Source: Cycas panzhihuaensis (lineage: Eukaryota > Cycadophyta). Taken from it: a DNA stretch of 64,000 bases. Positions 47,540 through 58,756 of the stretch are shown one piece after another. The stretch is from the NCBI GenBank assembly GCA_023213395.1, contig CM041465.1, forward strand, positions 5,828,001-5,892,000, given 5' to 3'. The first letter of the stretch is position 1; every line of letters starts with the position of its first letter. Made by a program: the position numbers and the translations under genes. Under the pieces are notes generated by a model that was not told the origin of the DNA, did not search any database, and saw only the letters and a list, made by a program, of their open reading frames with translations.

Positions 47540-49250
47540 AAATACTGCATCAACATCATCATCAGACTGGGTTATGGACATAGGAGCTATCCAGCACATG
47601 ACTTGTCACTAGGACTTCTTCCAAGATTTTGATTCAGAGGTCACTGGAGTAGTACACATAGCCGATAAGTCGACACAACCTGTTCAAGGCATGGGCTCCA
47701 TATGCTTGAAGCTCCTAGGCCTACCTAATTTTACTTTAAAAGATGTCTTGTATATTCCCCATCTCAAACAAAACCTTCTGTCATTATCCATACTTGTCTC
47801 CCATGGATTTGACCTAAGTGTCATAGCTAATGATCAAGTTCTTAGTGTTATTCACCTACTTTCATGTTCTATGGTAATGACTAGGAAACTTAAAGGTAAG
47901 TTATTTAGACTGACTAGAACCACATTGTCTTCTTCTACATATTAAGTTGTTGCCCCCATTTGTGTTGAAGAAGAACTTGCATATAATATCACATTAACTC
48001 ATTATAAGATGTCCCTAGAAGCTCTCTGACATGCTCGCATGGGGTGTCAAACTTGATCGACTTAAGGAAATCTCCCATTCCACTCCAGGTCTGCCCAGAT
48101 TTTCCTCTAAGCCATTCAAATGTGAAGCTTGCATTATTTCCAAATCTCACTAATAGCCATTTACCCAGAGTCAATGGAAAGTCAGTCAACCTCTTGAATT
48201 AGTACACTCAAACATCTTTGGGCCTATGCCTATCCCTTCTCTCATAGGGAAGAGTTACTACATTACATTTATTGATGACTTCACTCGAAAGGTATGGGTG
48301 ATCTTTCTGAAATCAAAAGATAAAGCATTCATAGTATTGAAGGAATTTAAGACTCTCACAAAGAAGGAATCTGGATATCAGTTGAAGTGTCTTACGACTG
48401 ACAATGGTGGCGAATATACTTCAAATGAATTCGAAGACTTCTTATGTCACTAGGGGATCAATCATTAAACAACTATTGCAGGTACCCCTTAGCAGAATGG
48501 TGCTACTGAAAGGGCTAATAGAACCGTAATGAATATGGCATGAGTTAAGCTTGTCTTCAAGAATGTACCTGCATATCTTTGGGTCGAAGTTATTTATACT
48601 GTAGTCTACTGCATGAACCACATAAGTCCATTGAAGCTTGGCCCATCTCCAAATGAACGATGGACTAGATGGACCCCCACCATCCATCACTTCAAAATTT
48701 TTGGCTCTACTTATTATGCTCACATTCTTGATGAGCATAGAAATAAGCTCCAGCCGCGAGCTTTAAAGGGCATCTTTGTTAGGTACCCCATGAACAAGAA
48801 AGGGTACAAGGTCTTCATTCCAACATTAAAGAAGATCATTATCATTAGGGATGTGGTGTTTGTAGAGAGAGATGATCAACTACTTCAACTTGATTCTAAA
48901 TCACCATCTCATAGATATAACGATACCCCGGAATATAATGTACTGATTCTAATATTTGGGGGGGGAGACACTGAAGAAATACTCAAAATTTTAGAATCTA
49001 ATAATAGAGCCCTAGAGGACACTATCCTTAACTCAGATCCTATGCCAATGTTCATCAATCTAGCACCATCTTGGGAGAATAGTCAAGAATCACCATGTCA
49101 AGCATCAAAAGGAAAAAGAGTTGCAGAAGAACCACCTTCACCACCTTTAGTTGTAGGGTCATCTTCTCCAGCAATGTCATCGACCTCCAGACCATACATC
49201 TCCCATGATCCTTTCATGATCAAAATGAAGACCAGGATGTTGTGGAAATG
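47540..49250 (+). pseudogene. Copia-F protease and integrase (broken)
   Basis: Protease: DWVMDIGAIQHMT (about 47,565), the D-S-G motif read as D-I-G, then FTLKDVLYIPHLKQNLLSL (47,691-47,945). Integrase: a pre-integrase zinc trace at 48.0-48.2 kb, core ITFIDDFTRKVWVIFLK and TTDNGGEYTSNEFE (48,226-48,453), then QNGATERANRT, which holds the catalytic Glu. A 212-residue open frame (48,613-49,251) covers the integrase C-terminal region (HFKIFGSTYYAHI, RALKGIFVRY, RDVVFVE) and the linker to RT. Confidence 0.85.
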
Positions 49251-49444
49251 AGAATGTCATTCCTAATCAAAGGTTTTCGAGAAGCCTACCAGTTGCACGA
49301 AGACTTGAGATCTAATAAGGTAGGACAAACTAGCACTCAAAGTGATGCCTACAGAGCAAGGGAGCAAACATCACTTCCATAGAGCTTGAACCAACTGAAC
49401 TACACCTTGCTTCAAATGATAAGCCTTTATAATACCAAGAAGAT

Positions 49445-50965
49445 ATGAAACACAGAGTTTGGAGAGATTCCATGAATGAGGAATACCAATCCTTGATCAA
49501 GAATAGTACATGGGAAATCATTGATTTACCTTTGGGAAGGAAGGTAGTAAAAAACAAATGGGTGTTCAAAAATAAATACAAATCAGACGGCACCCTTGAA
49601 AACCAGAAGGCGAGGTTGGTCGCAAAAGGATTCACCCAAAGGTAAGACATTGACTACACAGAAGTCTTCGCACCAACTACTAAATGGTCTACAGTCATAG
49701 CACTCGTGGCCTCAGTTACTCAACAGGGTTGGAAAATCCACCAACTCAATGTGAAAATTGCTTTTCTCAATGGAGATTTGGAAGAGGAAATCTGCATGAC
49801 ATAGCCTGAAGGATTTGAGATAGCAGGACTAGAGTAGAAAGTGTGTAGACTGAAAAAGTCACTATATGGCCTAAAATAAGCCCCTCACACTTGGTTCACC
49901 AAGTTGTCCAACAAAATGAAGCAACTTGGATATGAGGTATATGACTATCAAGACATTGATGTAACTTTATTCATTAAGAGAGAAAAAGACAAAGTCATAT
50001 ATCTCCTAATCTTTGTGGATGACATGTTAATAACTAGAAATAATGAGTATGATATCAACAAATTAAAGATGGACTTGTCAAAATCCTTGAAACTGTCTAA
50101 CCTTGGACTAATGAGATATTACTTGGGAATTAAAGTAACTCAATGCAATGGAAAAATCTTTCTCTCTCAAGGAAAATATATCAACAATCTTCTAATCAAG
50201 TTCTGATTAAAAGATGCTAGAACAGTCTATACTCCAATGGAGCCCAATGTCAAACTTTTTGATGAAGACACTCGAGAGGCAAACACAACACTCTATCAGC
50301 AACTTATAGGTAGCCTCATTTATATTACCAACATAAGGCTAGATATTGCCCATGCCATTGGCATTCTTGCCTGTCACATGACAACTCAAAAGTAGAACCA
50401 TTGGTAAGCAGCAATAAGAGTGTTGAAGTACTTAAAGATGACCAACAAACTTGGTTTGTTGTATGAGTACAACAATGATTTCAGACTTACAACATACACA
50501 AACTCAAATTTTGTCGGTGACAAAAATATAGAAAGATCAACGTCTGGGTACATCACATTTCTTGGAACAACTCCAATTTCATGGAGGTCAAGGTAGTAGA
50601 AAATCATTGTAGACTCTACTGTTGAAGCTGAATACATAGTTGCTTCTAAGACTAGCAAGGAGGTAATATGGCTTTGTAAATTATTATATAATTTAGATAT
50701 CACCCAGACAGGTCCAACAAGATTATATGTGGATAATCAGTCAGTAATCCATATGGCTAAGAATCCTATTTTTCATGATCGTACAAAGTAAATTAGTACA
50801 AAAGTCCACAGGATCTGGGAACTGGTCTATGACAACATAATACAATTAGATCACTATCCCACAGTAGATCAAGTAGATGATATCTTCACCAAACCACTGT
50901 AAAGGGTGAAGTTTGAATAGTTTCGATAGCAGCTTGGTCTCAGGGCCTCCATCTCCAATTGATTG
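49445..50965 (+). pseudogene. Copia-F reverse transcriptase and RNase H (broken)
   Basis: RT begins VWRDSMNEEYQSLIKN and KNKWVFKNKYKSDGT, reaches KARLVAKGFTQR, and after a stop continues through LNVKIAFLNGDLEEEI to LIFVDDMLITRN (catalytic FVDD, about 50,013-50,024) and SNLGLMRYYLGIKV. RNase H follows with YTNSNFVGDKNIERSTSGYI (catalytic Asp pair read as Asn), DSTVEAEYIVA and LYVDNQSVIHMAKNP. DDIFTKPL closes pol at about 50,880-50,900. Stops at Gln and Trp positions are frequent. Confidence 0.9.
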
Positions 50966-51408
50966 AAGGAGATGGCACACAGGACCAGCATACTCTATCC
51001 CATTCATGAAAATCCCTTTTGGGCGTTGAAGGATTAGACTAAGTCTCTACTCTCCCCCATTTGTGAAAACCCCCCATGGACGTAAAAAGAGTTAGGTTGT
51101 ACTTGTTTCAAAAATTAGAACCTATGAAAACCCGAAAGGGCATGGTGGATGACAAAACGGTATATGGAGACTTAATAGATTAAAGTTGCACAACCAACTT
51201 GTACTGCTTGGCTATCTAGCTATACTCAAAGAGCTGTCTCAGCCCTTCATAAAATAGGAAGTCAAGTCTGTGGGTTTTTATTCCCCCAAGGGTTTTCCCA
51301 CAAATGTGTCTTATAGGTTGTAGATTTTTTTTTCTCAATGTAATGATGAGGCTAAAATGAAGACCTCATAGATTAGAATAGGATAAAGAAAAATAAGCTT
51401 CTACCATT
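50966..51408 (+). other. Copia-F 3' untranslated region
   Basis: No protein homology between the end of pol and the polypurine tract. Confidence 0.6.
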
Positions 51409-51419
51409 AAGAGGGGGAT
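51409..51419 (+). other. Copia-F polypurine tract
   Basis: AAGAGGGGGAT immediately precedes the 3' LTR. Confidence 0.85.
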
Positions 51420-51780
51420 TGTGATGATGTTAATGTCACATGGTTATTTCATAAAGTTAGAATTAGATAAAGTCACTTTTATGTTTATAACTTTAGGATA
51501 AGGTGACTATGCTTAAGTCACTTAAGTGAAATGACATAAAGTTCATTTCACTGTAATTTCATGTAATCTCATTTGAATGTCATTGGGAGGGAGAACTAAA
51601 ATTCTAAACCCTAATGAGCATTCTCATTATATAAGTTGAAATTACATGGAGAGTGATCGTATTCTACACTTCTCCTCTTTGAGCTCAAGCTATTCTCTTG
51701 TTGAATATATTGTACTTGTCTTCACTATTTGCCATTGTGTAGTGTTAGTGCATTAGATCCCTAGATCCATTACCTTAACA
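51420..51780 (+). repeat. Copia-F 3' LTR
   Basis: 361 bp, TGTGATGATG...TACCTTAACA, followed by ATTAG. Confidence 0.95.
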
Positions 51781-51785
51781 ATTAG

Positions 51786-53895
51786 ATCCCATCATCCTTC
51801 TGATTTATGGGCCATCTTCACACGATGCCACAAATACCATGTGAGCCTCAACCCTCTTAAATGCGTGTTTACTATGACAACTTGTAAAATCCTTGGTTTC
51901 CTTGTGTCAAAACAAGGGATCCAAATCGACCCCGATAAAGTCAAGGCCATCCTTGACATGTCGCCTCCTAAAACCCAATGATAGATCAAGTCATTCTTAG
52001 GTAGGATTAGATTCCTTAGGTGTTTCTTAGCGAATTTCACTATAAATACCAAACCTCTTACTAACCTATTAAAGAAGGAAGCCCCATTCATTTGGTCTTC
52101 AAAGGCCCAACAAGCCTTTGAAGAGCTCAAGGAAGCCCTTGCTTCCGCCGTGATATTGGCTCCCCCTCTCTTTGACGGGCCATTCATTCTTTATGCCTCA
52201 ACTACCAATGAGTCCTTGGGCGCTATGTTAGCCCAGGAGGATGGTTCAAGAACTGAGAGGGCCATTTACTTCATCAGTTACACTCTCGTGGCTGCTTAAC
52301 TTAACTATTCTCCCACTGAGAAGGAGTGTCTCTCCTTGGTACATGAAACCAAGAAATTTAGACACTAATTGCTCGAGAATACCACTCGAGTGATCATCTA
52401 ATCCAATCCCCTGTGATATTTACTCACTCAAACTAACTTGACAACTAAGATCAACAAATGGGCCATCCTCCTCTAGGAATTTAACCTCTGAATCATTAAT
52501 AGGAAGTCAAAGAAGGGGATGGTGGTGGTTGAGAAGCTCATCAACACCCCCATCCCAAACCCTTTCGACGTGTTTATTGATAATTCTCTCCCTAACAAGC
52601 CTATCCTGCCCATTTAGGACTCTACTCCTCATCCACTTGTTGATAGTGAGTGGTATGGGGACATCATACAATACCTCGCCTAGTAGCAGTATCACCCTGA
52701 AGCTAGCAACAAAGTTAGGTCTCGTATTTGGGTTACTACCAGGTAGTACTTCCTTATGGGAAAAGTATTATACAAGAGATCCTTTGATAAGATCCTTCTT
52801 TATTGCATCAACCCCAACAAAGCAAACCAAATACTCTAGGAATGCCACAACGACATTTGCAAGGGCCACTTTGGGGGCCAATCTATGGCCTAAAGGATCC
52901 TTCGTATGGGGTATTACTGGCTGCCCCTCTTTAAGGATGCCCATGCTTATGTCTTGAGATGTCGGCGATGCCAAGAGTAGGCCAACATCACTCACTTACC
53001 TTCTAAGGCTCTCCATCCCATCATATCTCTATGGCCCTTCTCCTAATGGGGGTTGGACCTTATTGGAGCCATATCCCCATCCTCTTCGTCACAACACAAG
53101 TTTATCTTGACTACTATGAAGTACTTCACTAAATGGGTAGAAGTAATTCCTTTAACCATGACTCCTAGTAAGATGATAGCCACCTTCATCTACCAGCATG
53201 TCATTTGTTATTTCAGAGTGCTCGATGCCTTGATCACAGACAATGGGACCCCTTTCTGTAATAAGGAGATAGATGATCTCTATAAGAAATTCCACATTTC
53301 TCACAAAACCTCCTCTCCCTATTACCCCTAGGCCAATGGGCAAGTTGAATCATTCAATAAAACCCTTATAAATACTTTAAAAAAAATTGTAGCTCAATCT
53401 AAAAAAGATTAGCATCTTCAGCTCCCTTCCAGTCTATGGGCATATCGCATGTCTATCCGTACGACTATGGGAATGACCCATTTCTCTCTAGTCTATAGAA
53501 TAGAGGCAGTTCTCCCACTAGAAGTGGAGATTCCTTCCTTACGAGTCTCTCTCTGAGGTCTTGTCAATGAGGAGTCTATCTGCCAAGCTCGCCTCTTAAA
53601 CCTCAAGGCCTTAAACAAGAAGTGCTTGACTGTCTACCAAGTAAACCTCACTTCTAAGGCTAGGGCACAGAGGACATATGACAAACACCTTTGTTCCTGC
53701 CCTTTATATCCCGAGGACCATGTCCTTAAACTAGAGTATCTCCATGATCGCCTGACCAAATTTGAACCTAAATGGGTTGGCCCCTTCGTCGTTCTTAAGA
53801 GCCTCAGGTATGACACTTATAGGATCATCACTCTAGAAGGTCTTGAATTCAAGAAGGTCGTTAATGGGAAATTCCTAAAGAAATGTTATGCATGA
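51786..53895 (+). pseudogene. Gypsy-2 RT end, RNase H and integrase (broken)
   Basis: The continuation of 42,407-43,871. RT connection and RNase H lie at 51.79-52.55 kb. The RNase H start reads FILYASTTNESLGAMLA, lacking the first catalytic Asp, then KECLSLVHETKKFRH. Integrase lies at 52.7-53.895 kb: a zinc region with GHFGGQS and CRRC, core WGLDLIGAIS, LITDNGTPFCNKE and ANGQVESFNKTL, so all three catalytic residues are present. The C-terminal block EPKWVGPFVVLKS...TYRIITLEG is followed by a stop at 53,893. The last 89 residues are open (53,626-53,895). Stops elsewhere make it inactive. Confidence 0.9.
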
Positions 53896-54654
53896 CTACT
53901 TCTTTCTTTACACTCCAAAATAAGCCTAAACTACCACCCTATGTGCATCTCCATTCCCCCTAGTCACAGGTGGAATGGCAGTTTAGGGTGGCCTCCTTGT
54001 TTCTCTTGAGTTCCTCCCATAGAACCCCTTATTCCCCTTTCTCTGGGGGCCCCATCCTCCTAATTGGGTGTGTTGTCCCTATCGCTCCTGAGCCTGGAAA
54101 CATTCCCTAACCAGGATGGCATGATCGAGTATCATTACTCTCTATCTTGCTGGTGCTTCCTTTGCATATTCTGCTATGCTCCTATGTGAACATGTATGTT
54201 GCCTTATCTCCTAGCCCCACATATATCCATCGCTAATGCTCATGGTGATCATGTATGTGCCTTATAGGAATGTGGCCCTGCATGAAAGGAGGTGTGTGCA
54301 ACTTAAACAAACCTCTAACACAAACCATTTGTTAATCAACTCAAAACATCATGATCTATAACTCCTTGTGCACCTGTGCACCCCCACATATATACACATA
54401 AACATATATATAAAAGAAAATACAATATCATCCATCATCATGTGTTATTACACACATCATCATATGTCAAATAGGGTACCAATGGCCTCGTCTATATATA
54501 TAAAATCATAATGTGTCATATTATACAAATGGTATGGTACATCATCTGCAGGAAGTGAGAATCCTTGTAGGGAGGAGTATAATGGTGTGGTAACATATGG
54601 TGACTCCTTGGAGGTTTGGTGCTTTCCCAAATCAAAACTAGTATCTCCTACTCT
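53896..54654 (+). other. Gypsy-2 spacer between integrase and antisense gene
   Basis: Convergent 3' region equivalent to 32,165-32,812 of Gypsy-3 in reverse. No frame is conserved. Confidence 0.6.
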
Positions 54655-56590
54655 CTAATGCTCTCCTGCTCCTGGTGTATCATCTTCTGGTCTATGTGAT
54701 CCCTCTCCTGGGGACCACATGCCTCTCAGACTCCTCCTGCACCTCTAGGAGTTCCCTACCTCACTCCCCTCGTCCTGAGGCCTCCTCAGGGTCATTGTCA
54801 CCGTACAAGTGTGTCTTACTCAACAACGACCTTAACGACATCTGATCTACTACCTAATCATATCCAGCTTGGATATGATCCCTCTCTCTCTTTGCCCTCT
54901 AGAGCATCTCCTCCATCCCTCAGAGCTTCTCCTCTAGCACTGCTACCTTGATGTGACTCTCTGCATCACTGCCTGCTCCTCCCTAAGCCTCTAGTACCTG
55001 GATCTGGCCTTGTAGAGCATCCCTCTCCACTCTGGTCCCATCCAACTCATGTTGTAGCTGTCCCACTCGCGCCTTATGCTCCTAGGACTCTGCTAGCCAC
55101 ATGTCTCTAGCCCTGAATAGTGGAGCGAATGCTATCGTGTGGGCTCTTGCTGATCATGGCTCCTCTCCTGCCTAGATGGGGGCTTTCCCCTCTACGTAGG
55201 CACGAGGAAACATCTCCGAAAATACTACCTTGACCAACCTCCCAATATCCACTACTCCTACAAGATCTAATATGCCATATGTCAATATATGTATATCCAT
55301 ATATGTATACCAAACAAAACAAAGCAACTAGATATCTAGAGATCGAAAGATGATAGGAAAAGGTAGCATCTCACTTGCTGGGATTATCAGCTCTCTGACT
55401 CAGACAATCACCTCCTCCTCGGTTCCCCCCCCTGTTGTTGGTACCTCCTCCTCCATCGGTACCATCTCACCTATAGCTTAGCCTATCAGGGTACCTCTGC
55501 CCTCCTCCACTAGTGTTGTTGTTGCCCAGGCTCTCCCCACTATCCTCAGCCTTCAGAATGGCGTCTAGGGTGCTCCACCTCTCCCTGTAGTCCCTGAAGG
55601 ACCTGCCTCTCCTCCTGCAGACCTGACAGTCCTTCCTCTCCTCTTGCAGTCCCTGATGGACCTGCCTCTCTATCTACTACTCATAATGGGCCTGCCCCAT
55701 CACCCCCATCATCACCATCATCATCATCTCCTCCAAGGCCACCTCCCACTCCTCCTGCCTTGTCATCATTGTCCCATCTCACCCCTCTATACAAGTCTAT
55801 AGTGTAGTCTACCATGGTGAGGAGGTCTAGTGATGTGGCCTCCACCGAGTGTCAGATGTGTGCCTAGTCCTCAGTCCCCCTAAACCAAGTCTGCCACCTA
55901 TGGACTATGGAGTCCATGCTGAGATAGGATGTGGTCCTCCTGCTGGTGCCACTGCCCTAAAATGGTCAAAAAACTAGCACTGTAGTAGTGTGCTATATGA
56001 CAATCCTCCTTTCCCGGCCACCCTGATGGCATCGAATTGGGTGATCAAGTTCATCGCTATTAGTGCATCCCAATCCAGCCTGTCCTCAGCCTCGCATCTC
56101 CTCACAGTATCCATCCACCCACCTGATATGTCCTTATAGTTCTATTTCAAGGATATCCGGAACATAATGCACAATGTAATCAACTTCCTCACCTGAGGAA
56201 TCCTAGACATAATCATGCTCTACACAGGTATGCCTCTCCTCTCCCACCAGTCATGGCCTATGAAGTAGGTCTCTGCCTCCCTATGTATAGCGTCATTGCT
56301 AGGCAATGCCCCTAACGACTGGTAGCCCTAGGATCCTCTCGATGTCTCCTAGCGTGACTGTGACATCTCCCACTTGGGGGAGGTGGAATATATACCTTTT
56401 TCGATCCTAGTGTAAGACTATATCCACTAGGAGGCATTGATCTGACACATATTGTGGTGTCCAGATGGCCTTCAGTAGGTCACATCTCCCTAGCACTTGC
56501 CTATCTCCATGAGACATCATATCAATAAAACTAAGCATCACCACCCCTATGTTCTCGTAGTTGTCCACCGCGATAACCACCTACAAAATA
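54655..56590 (-). pseudogene. Antisense plant-mobile-domain-like gene of Gypsy-2, two exons
   Basis: The reverse-strand counterpart of 30,212-32,164. From about 56,580 downward one frame reads ENIGVVMLSFIDMM, LLKAIWTPQYVSDQCLLVDI, YIFHLPQVGDVTVTLGDI and RILGLPVV, the mobile-domain core. Here HLPQVGDV keeps a CAA codon that is a TAA stop in Gypsy-3. Blocks LSYSTLLQC and APLFRARDMWLAES match Gypsy-3. The intron at 55,374-55,258 is in the same place. Exon 2 carries a heptad-like LQHELDGTRVERDALQGQIQVLEA stretch (clearest over its last 16 residues), a likely coiled coil, and ends at TAG 54,657-54,655. Fewer frames stay open here than in Gypsy-3. Likely nuclear if it behaves like other plant mobile domain proteins, but this is inference. 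Confidence 0.7.
55258..55374 (-). other. Intron of the antisense gene (Gypsy-2)
   Basis: Donor CAGCAA|GTGAGA and acceptor GATCTTGTAG|GAGTAG, 117 bp on the reverse strand. Joining the exons keeps the frame (IPA, then RVVDIGRLV). Confidence 0.7.
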
Positions 56591-56725
56591 CCCCAAAAAC
56601 TAGTCAAAACTCACCTAGACCTGCCTGCCTACCTTCAGGACTACCCCTCATTCCTTCTCGATTGAGGTTTGGCACTTCTTCGGGCCATCCTTTGTGTTTC
56701 TAGTTTATCTGTCTTTACACTGTGA

Positions 56726-56751
56726 TAAACTCTGTGGTACTGCAGAGTTTA
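56726..56751. promoter_or_regulatory. GTAC-centred palindrome in the antisense leader (Gypsy-2)
   Basis: TAAACTCTG and CAGAGTTTA are perfect 9-bp arms around TGGTACTG. The inner arm bases differ from the LTR version, yet pairing is kept. Confidence 0.65.
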
Positions 56752-56761
56752 GCATGGGGCC

Positions 56762-56790
56762 CCACTGAGTTTCCAACGTAAACTCAGTGG
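56762..56790. promoter_or_regulatory. Perfect 11-bp hairpin in the antisense leader
   Basis: CCACTGAGTTT and AAACTCAGTGG are perfect arms around a 7-base loop. Confidence 0.7.
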
Positions 56791-57262
56791 CCCCGCGGTA
56801 AAGTTCGCACACCATGATATTTACTGCAGAGCTAGTGATACCCCCATATTAAGGGGGGGTTTCCACACAAAAATCTAATTTTTTTTACCTGAGTGGGCCA
56901 TGCTCAGGCCCACCGGGACCAGGGCTACCTAATACCCTAGTCCCCCCTCTCGCTGGGTCTAATTCAAACTCAAGGATATCTTAATTTGCTTATAAGAGGC
57001 TAAAAACTACACTAAAAAGCATTAAAAAGCCATTAAACTTAAATGACCAGATGGGTTAGGAAAAGAGTGATCCACTCATTGGATCTAGCCTCGCTACTGC
57101 CATCTCGTTCCCCTGGTCCTGCTAGCTATCTCTGCATCCTGATCTGATGGTCTGATCTCTCTCTGCGTGCCTCCAAAGTTAAGTAGTGCTCCACTGCGTA
57201 AGGAAAAGGGCTCTAAATTGATTATGAGCCCATGAAAATGAATCCCATTTTTGTCGAGTTTT

Positions 57263-57271
57263 CCCTATATA
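57263..57271 (-). promoter_or_regulatory. TATA box for the Gypsy-2 antisense gene
   Basis: The reverse strand reads TATATAGGG after GGGCCCCTGCC, the same block as at 29,588 in Gypsy-3. Confidence 0.5.
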
Positions 57272-57281
57272 GGCAGGGGCC

Positions 57282-57718
57282 CTGATGGACACCTCTTCCA
57301 TTTCTCTCACCACGACATCCCTTGGGACCATCTCTCACTCTCTTGATCACCTTTGCCTTCTGGATCTATTCCTCATTCTACCTCTTTAGCCCACGTTTTG
57401 CCTTACCCTTTGGGTGTATTTATGGCACCCCCCTCTTTGGCCCTGTGAGGCCCCTTCTATCTTATTTTACATGCCACCTCCATATATACTCAAGTTTATA
57501 CTCGTTTGGCTTGTTTTGTCATCCAGAACCCATTGTTGCCGTCTGTTTGTGCCTATAGGGCTCCTAAAAGGAACAACCTCCCACCTAGGACCACACTACA
57601 TTTCCTTAAGCAACCTTTGGCACCCCTAGAGGGGTCTTTTTGCTACTAGTTCTTTCCCATCTACCGAATAGTCTCCTTCACCCTTAGGTAGCCTCATCTC
57701 TAGGTCTTCCTACCCTTC
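57282..57718 (+). other. Region upstream of the second RNase H
   Basis: Open frames here (57,322-57,558 and 57,414-57,629) are hydrophobic and not recognisable. It may be the start of the RNase H reading frame, or non-coding. Confidence 0.35.
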
Positions 57719-58250
57719 ATGACCTTTATTGATAGCCACTCGAGTCTCCCACGACGGTTTCGTATCGTTGAGTCCTCTTCACCTATTGACTCTATCAACA
57801 CTCTCTCTACCAAGACCTCTATTCTTTTTGTCATGGCATTACTCATCTTTGTCGATGGAAGAAGCCATGGTAACCCAGGCCCTTTTTCCACTGCGTGGAT
57901 TCTTCCTGACCCTTCCGGATACAACTTTATGTGTTCTGGGATCTTCCTTCCTAAGGCCACCAATAACGAGGTTGAGTACATAGATGTTATTGAGGCCCTT
58001 ATCGATGTGCTTTGTTTCCACCATGGACCCATCATCCTCCTTTGCAATTGTTAGGTTGTGGTGTCCCATCTCACCCAGGTCTACTAGGTGTGGTGCCCAC
58101 ACTTGAGAGCCCTCGCCTTGACCGCTAAGTCCTTGTTATCTTATTTTCCATTCATTGACATCTGACACATTCCTCAGGCTCTCAATGCTAAGGTGAATAG
58201 CTTGGTTCATCTAGTCCTTGAGCATTGTCTTCCTCTCCACAACGACCCAC
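57719..58250 (+). pseudogene. Second RNase H domain of Gypsy-2, downstream of integrase
   Basis: A separate RNase H of the ordinary (archaeal-like) type, in pol orientation. FVDGRSHGNPGPFSTAW at about 57,850 gives the first Asp with the G-NPGP loop. KATNNEVEYIDVIEAL gives the Glu. The third Asp position reads LLCNC, and a final HIPQALNAKVNSLVHL block corresponds to the usual N..AD.LA end, with Asp changed to Asn. A stop follows LLCNC, so it is inactive now. Such an additional RNase H is known in plant Tat/Ogre Gypsy elements. Here it sits after integrase and beyond an antisense gene. It would remove RNA from the RNA/DNA hybrid during cDNA synthesis. Confidence 0.75.
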
Positions 58251-58743
58251 CTTAAGAGGCTTGTCTGATCGCCAAAGGCACCCAAGTCTCAAGTCATCAT
58301 ATACTTCACATTGCAATCCATTTATACCTGTGAAATTCAGCTACTAATGAAGTTAAACTATGACGACCACCATGGTTTGCTTCCTTACTCTACTCTTAGC
58401 ATCTTTCTTCATATAACTCTCACTATTCTCAACTTGTGTCTGTACATAACACTTTTTTCATGACATTTATATGATCCTATGTGTGGTCTTCACCACCCTT
58501 CCATTGCACTCTCACGATGGGGGCATCCCCCTCATTTGCCATTTGCCTATTGTCTATACGGTGGCACATAGGTAGCCCCTATGTTGTCTCATCCTTGCAT
58601 CTACACCCACATGTTCTTCCATGACACTCGTCGTTGCCCTTGGCTCGTACCATTGTTATGTTTCTTTGTATATATAGATGCTACTAACATTGTGTTACTA
58701 GCATTTGCCATCGCATTATGCCTTTAAGCTGTGAGGCTCTACT
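58251..58743 (+). other. Gypsy-2 3' untranslated region
   Basis: No protein homology between the RNase H remnant and the polypurine tract. Confidence 0.5.
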
Positions 58744-58756
58744 ACCAAGGGGGCAA
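58744..58756 (+). other. Gypsy-2 polypurine tract
   Basis: CCAAGGGGGCAA precedes the TG of the 3' LTR. Confidence 0.75.

Larger units (their letters stand above)
43877..51780 (+). mobile_element. Copia-F, complete Ty1/Copia element nested in Gypsy-2
   Basis: A 7,904-bp element with LTRs of 364 and 361 bp (TG...CA ends), an initiator tRNA-Met-type PBS, a 2.1-kb leader, gag, protease, integrase, RT, RNase H and a polypurine tract. A perfect ATTAG duplication flanks it. By eye the LTRs differ at about twenty positions plus small indels, mostly transitions. This is less than for the Gypsy-2 LTRs, in line with the nesting order. Coding frames are broken. Confidence 0.95.
56591..57262 (-). other. 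Leader of the Gypsy-2 antisense gene
   Basis: About 670 bp between the antisense frame and its TATA box. It contains the hairpin at 56,762-56,790 and the GTAC palindrome at 56,726-56,751. A GTGAGT...TTTTGTAG pair near 56,580-56,615 (reverse) could be a further small intron. Confidence 0.5.

Noticed and set aside
48442-48738. 98-codon reverse-strand open frame inside the Copia-F integrase.
   Set aside because: It is the shadow of the forward integrase frame, which carries clear motifs.
57700-58102. Long reverse-strand open frames over the second RNase H.
   Set aside because: The forward frame has the RNase H signature (FVDG, NNEVEY). The reverse frames show no motif.
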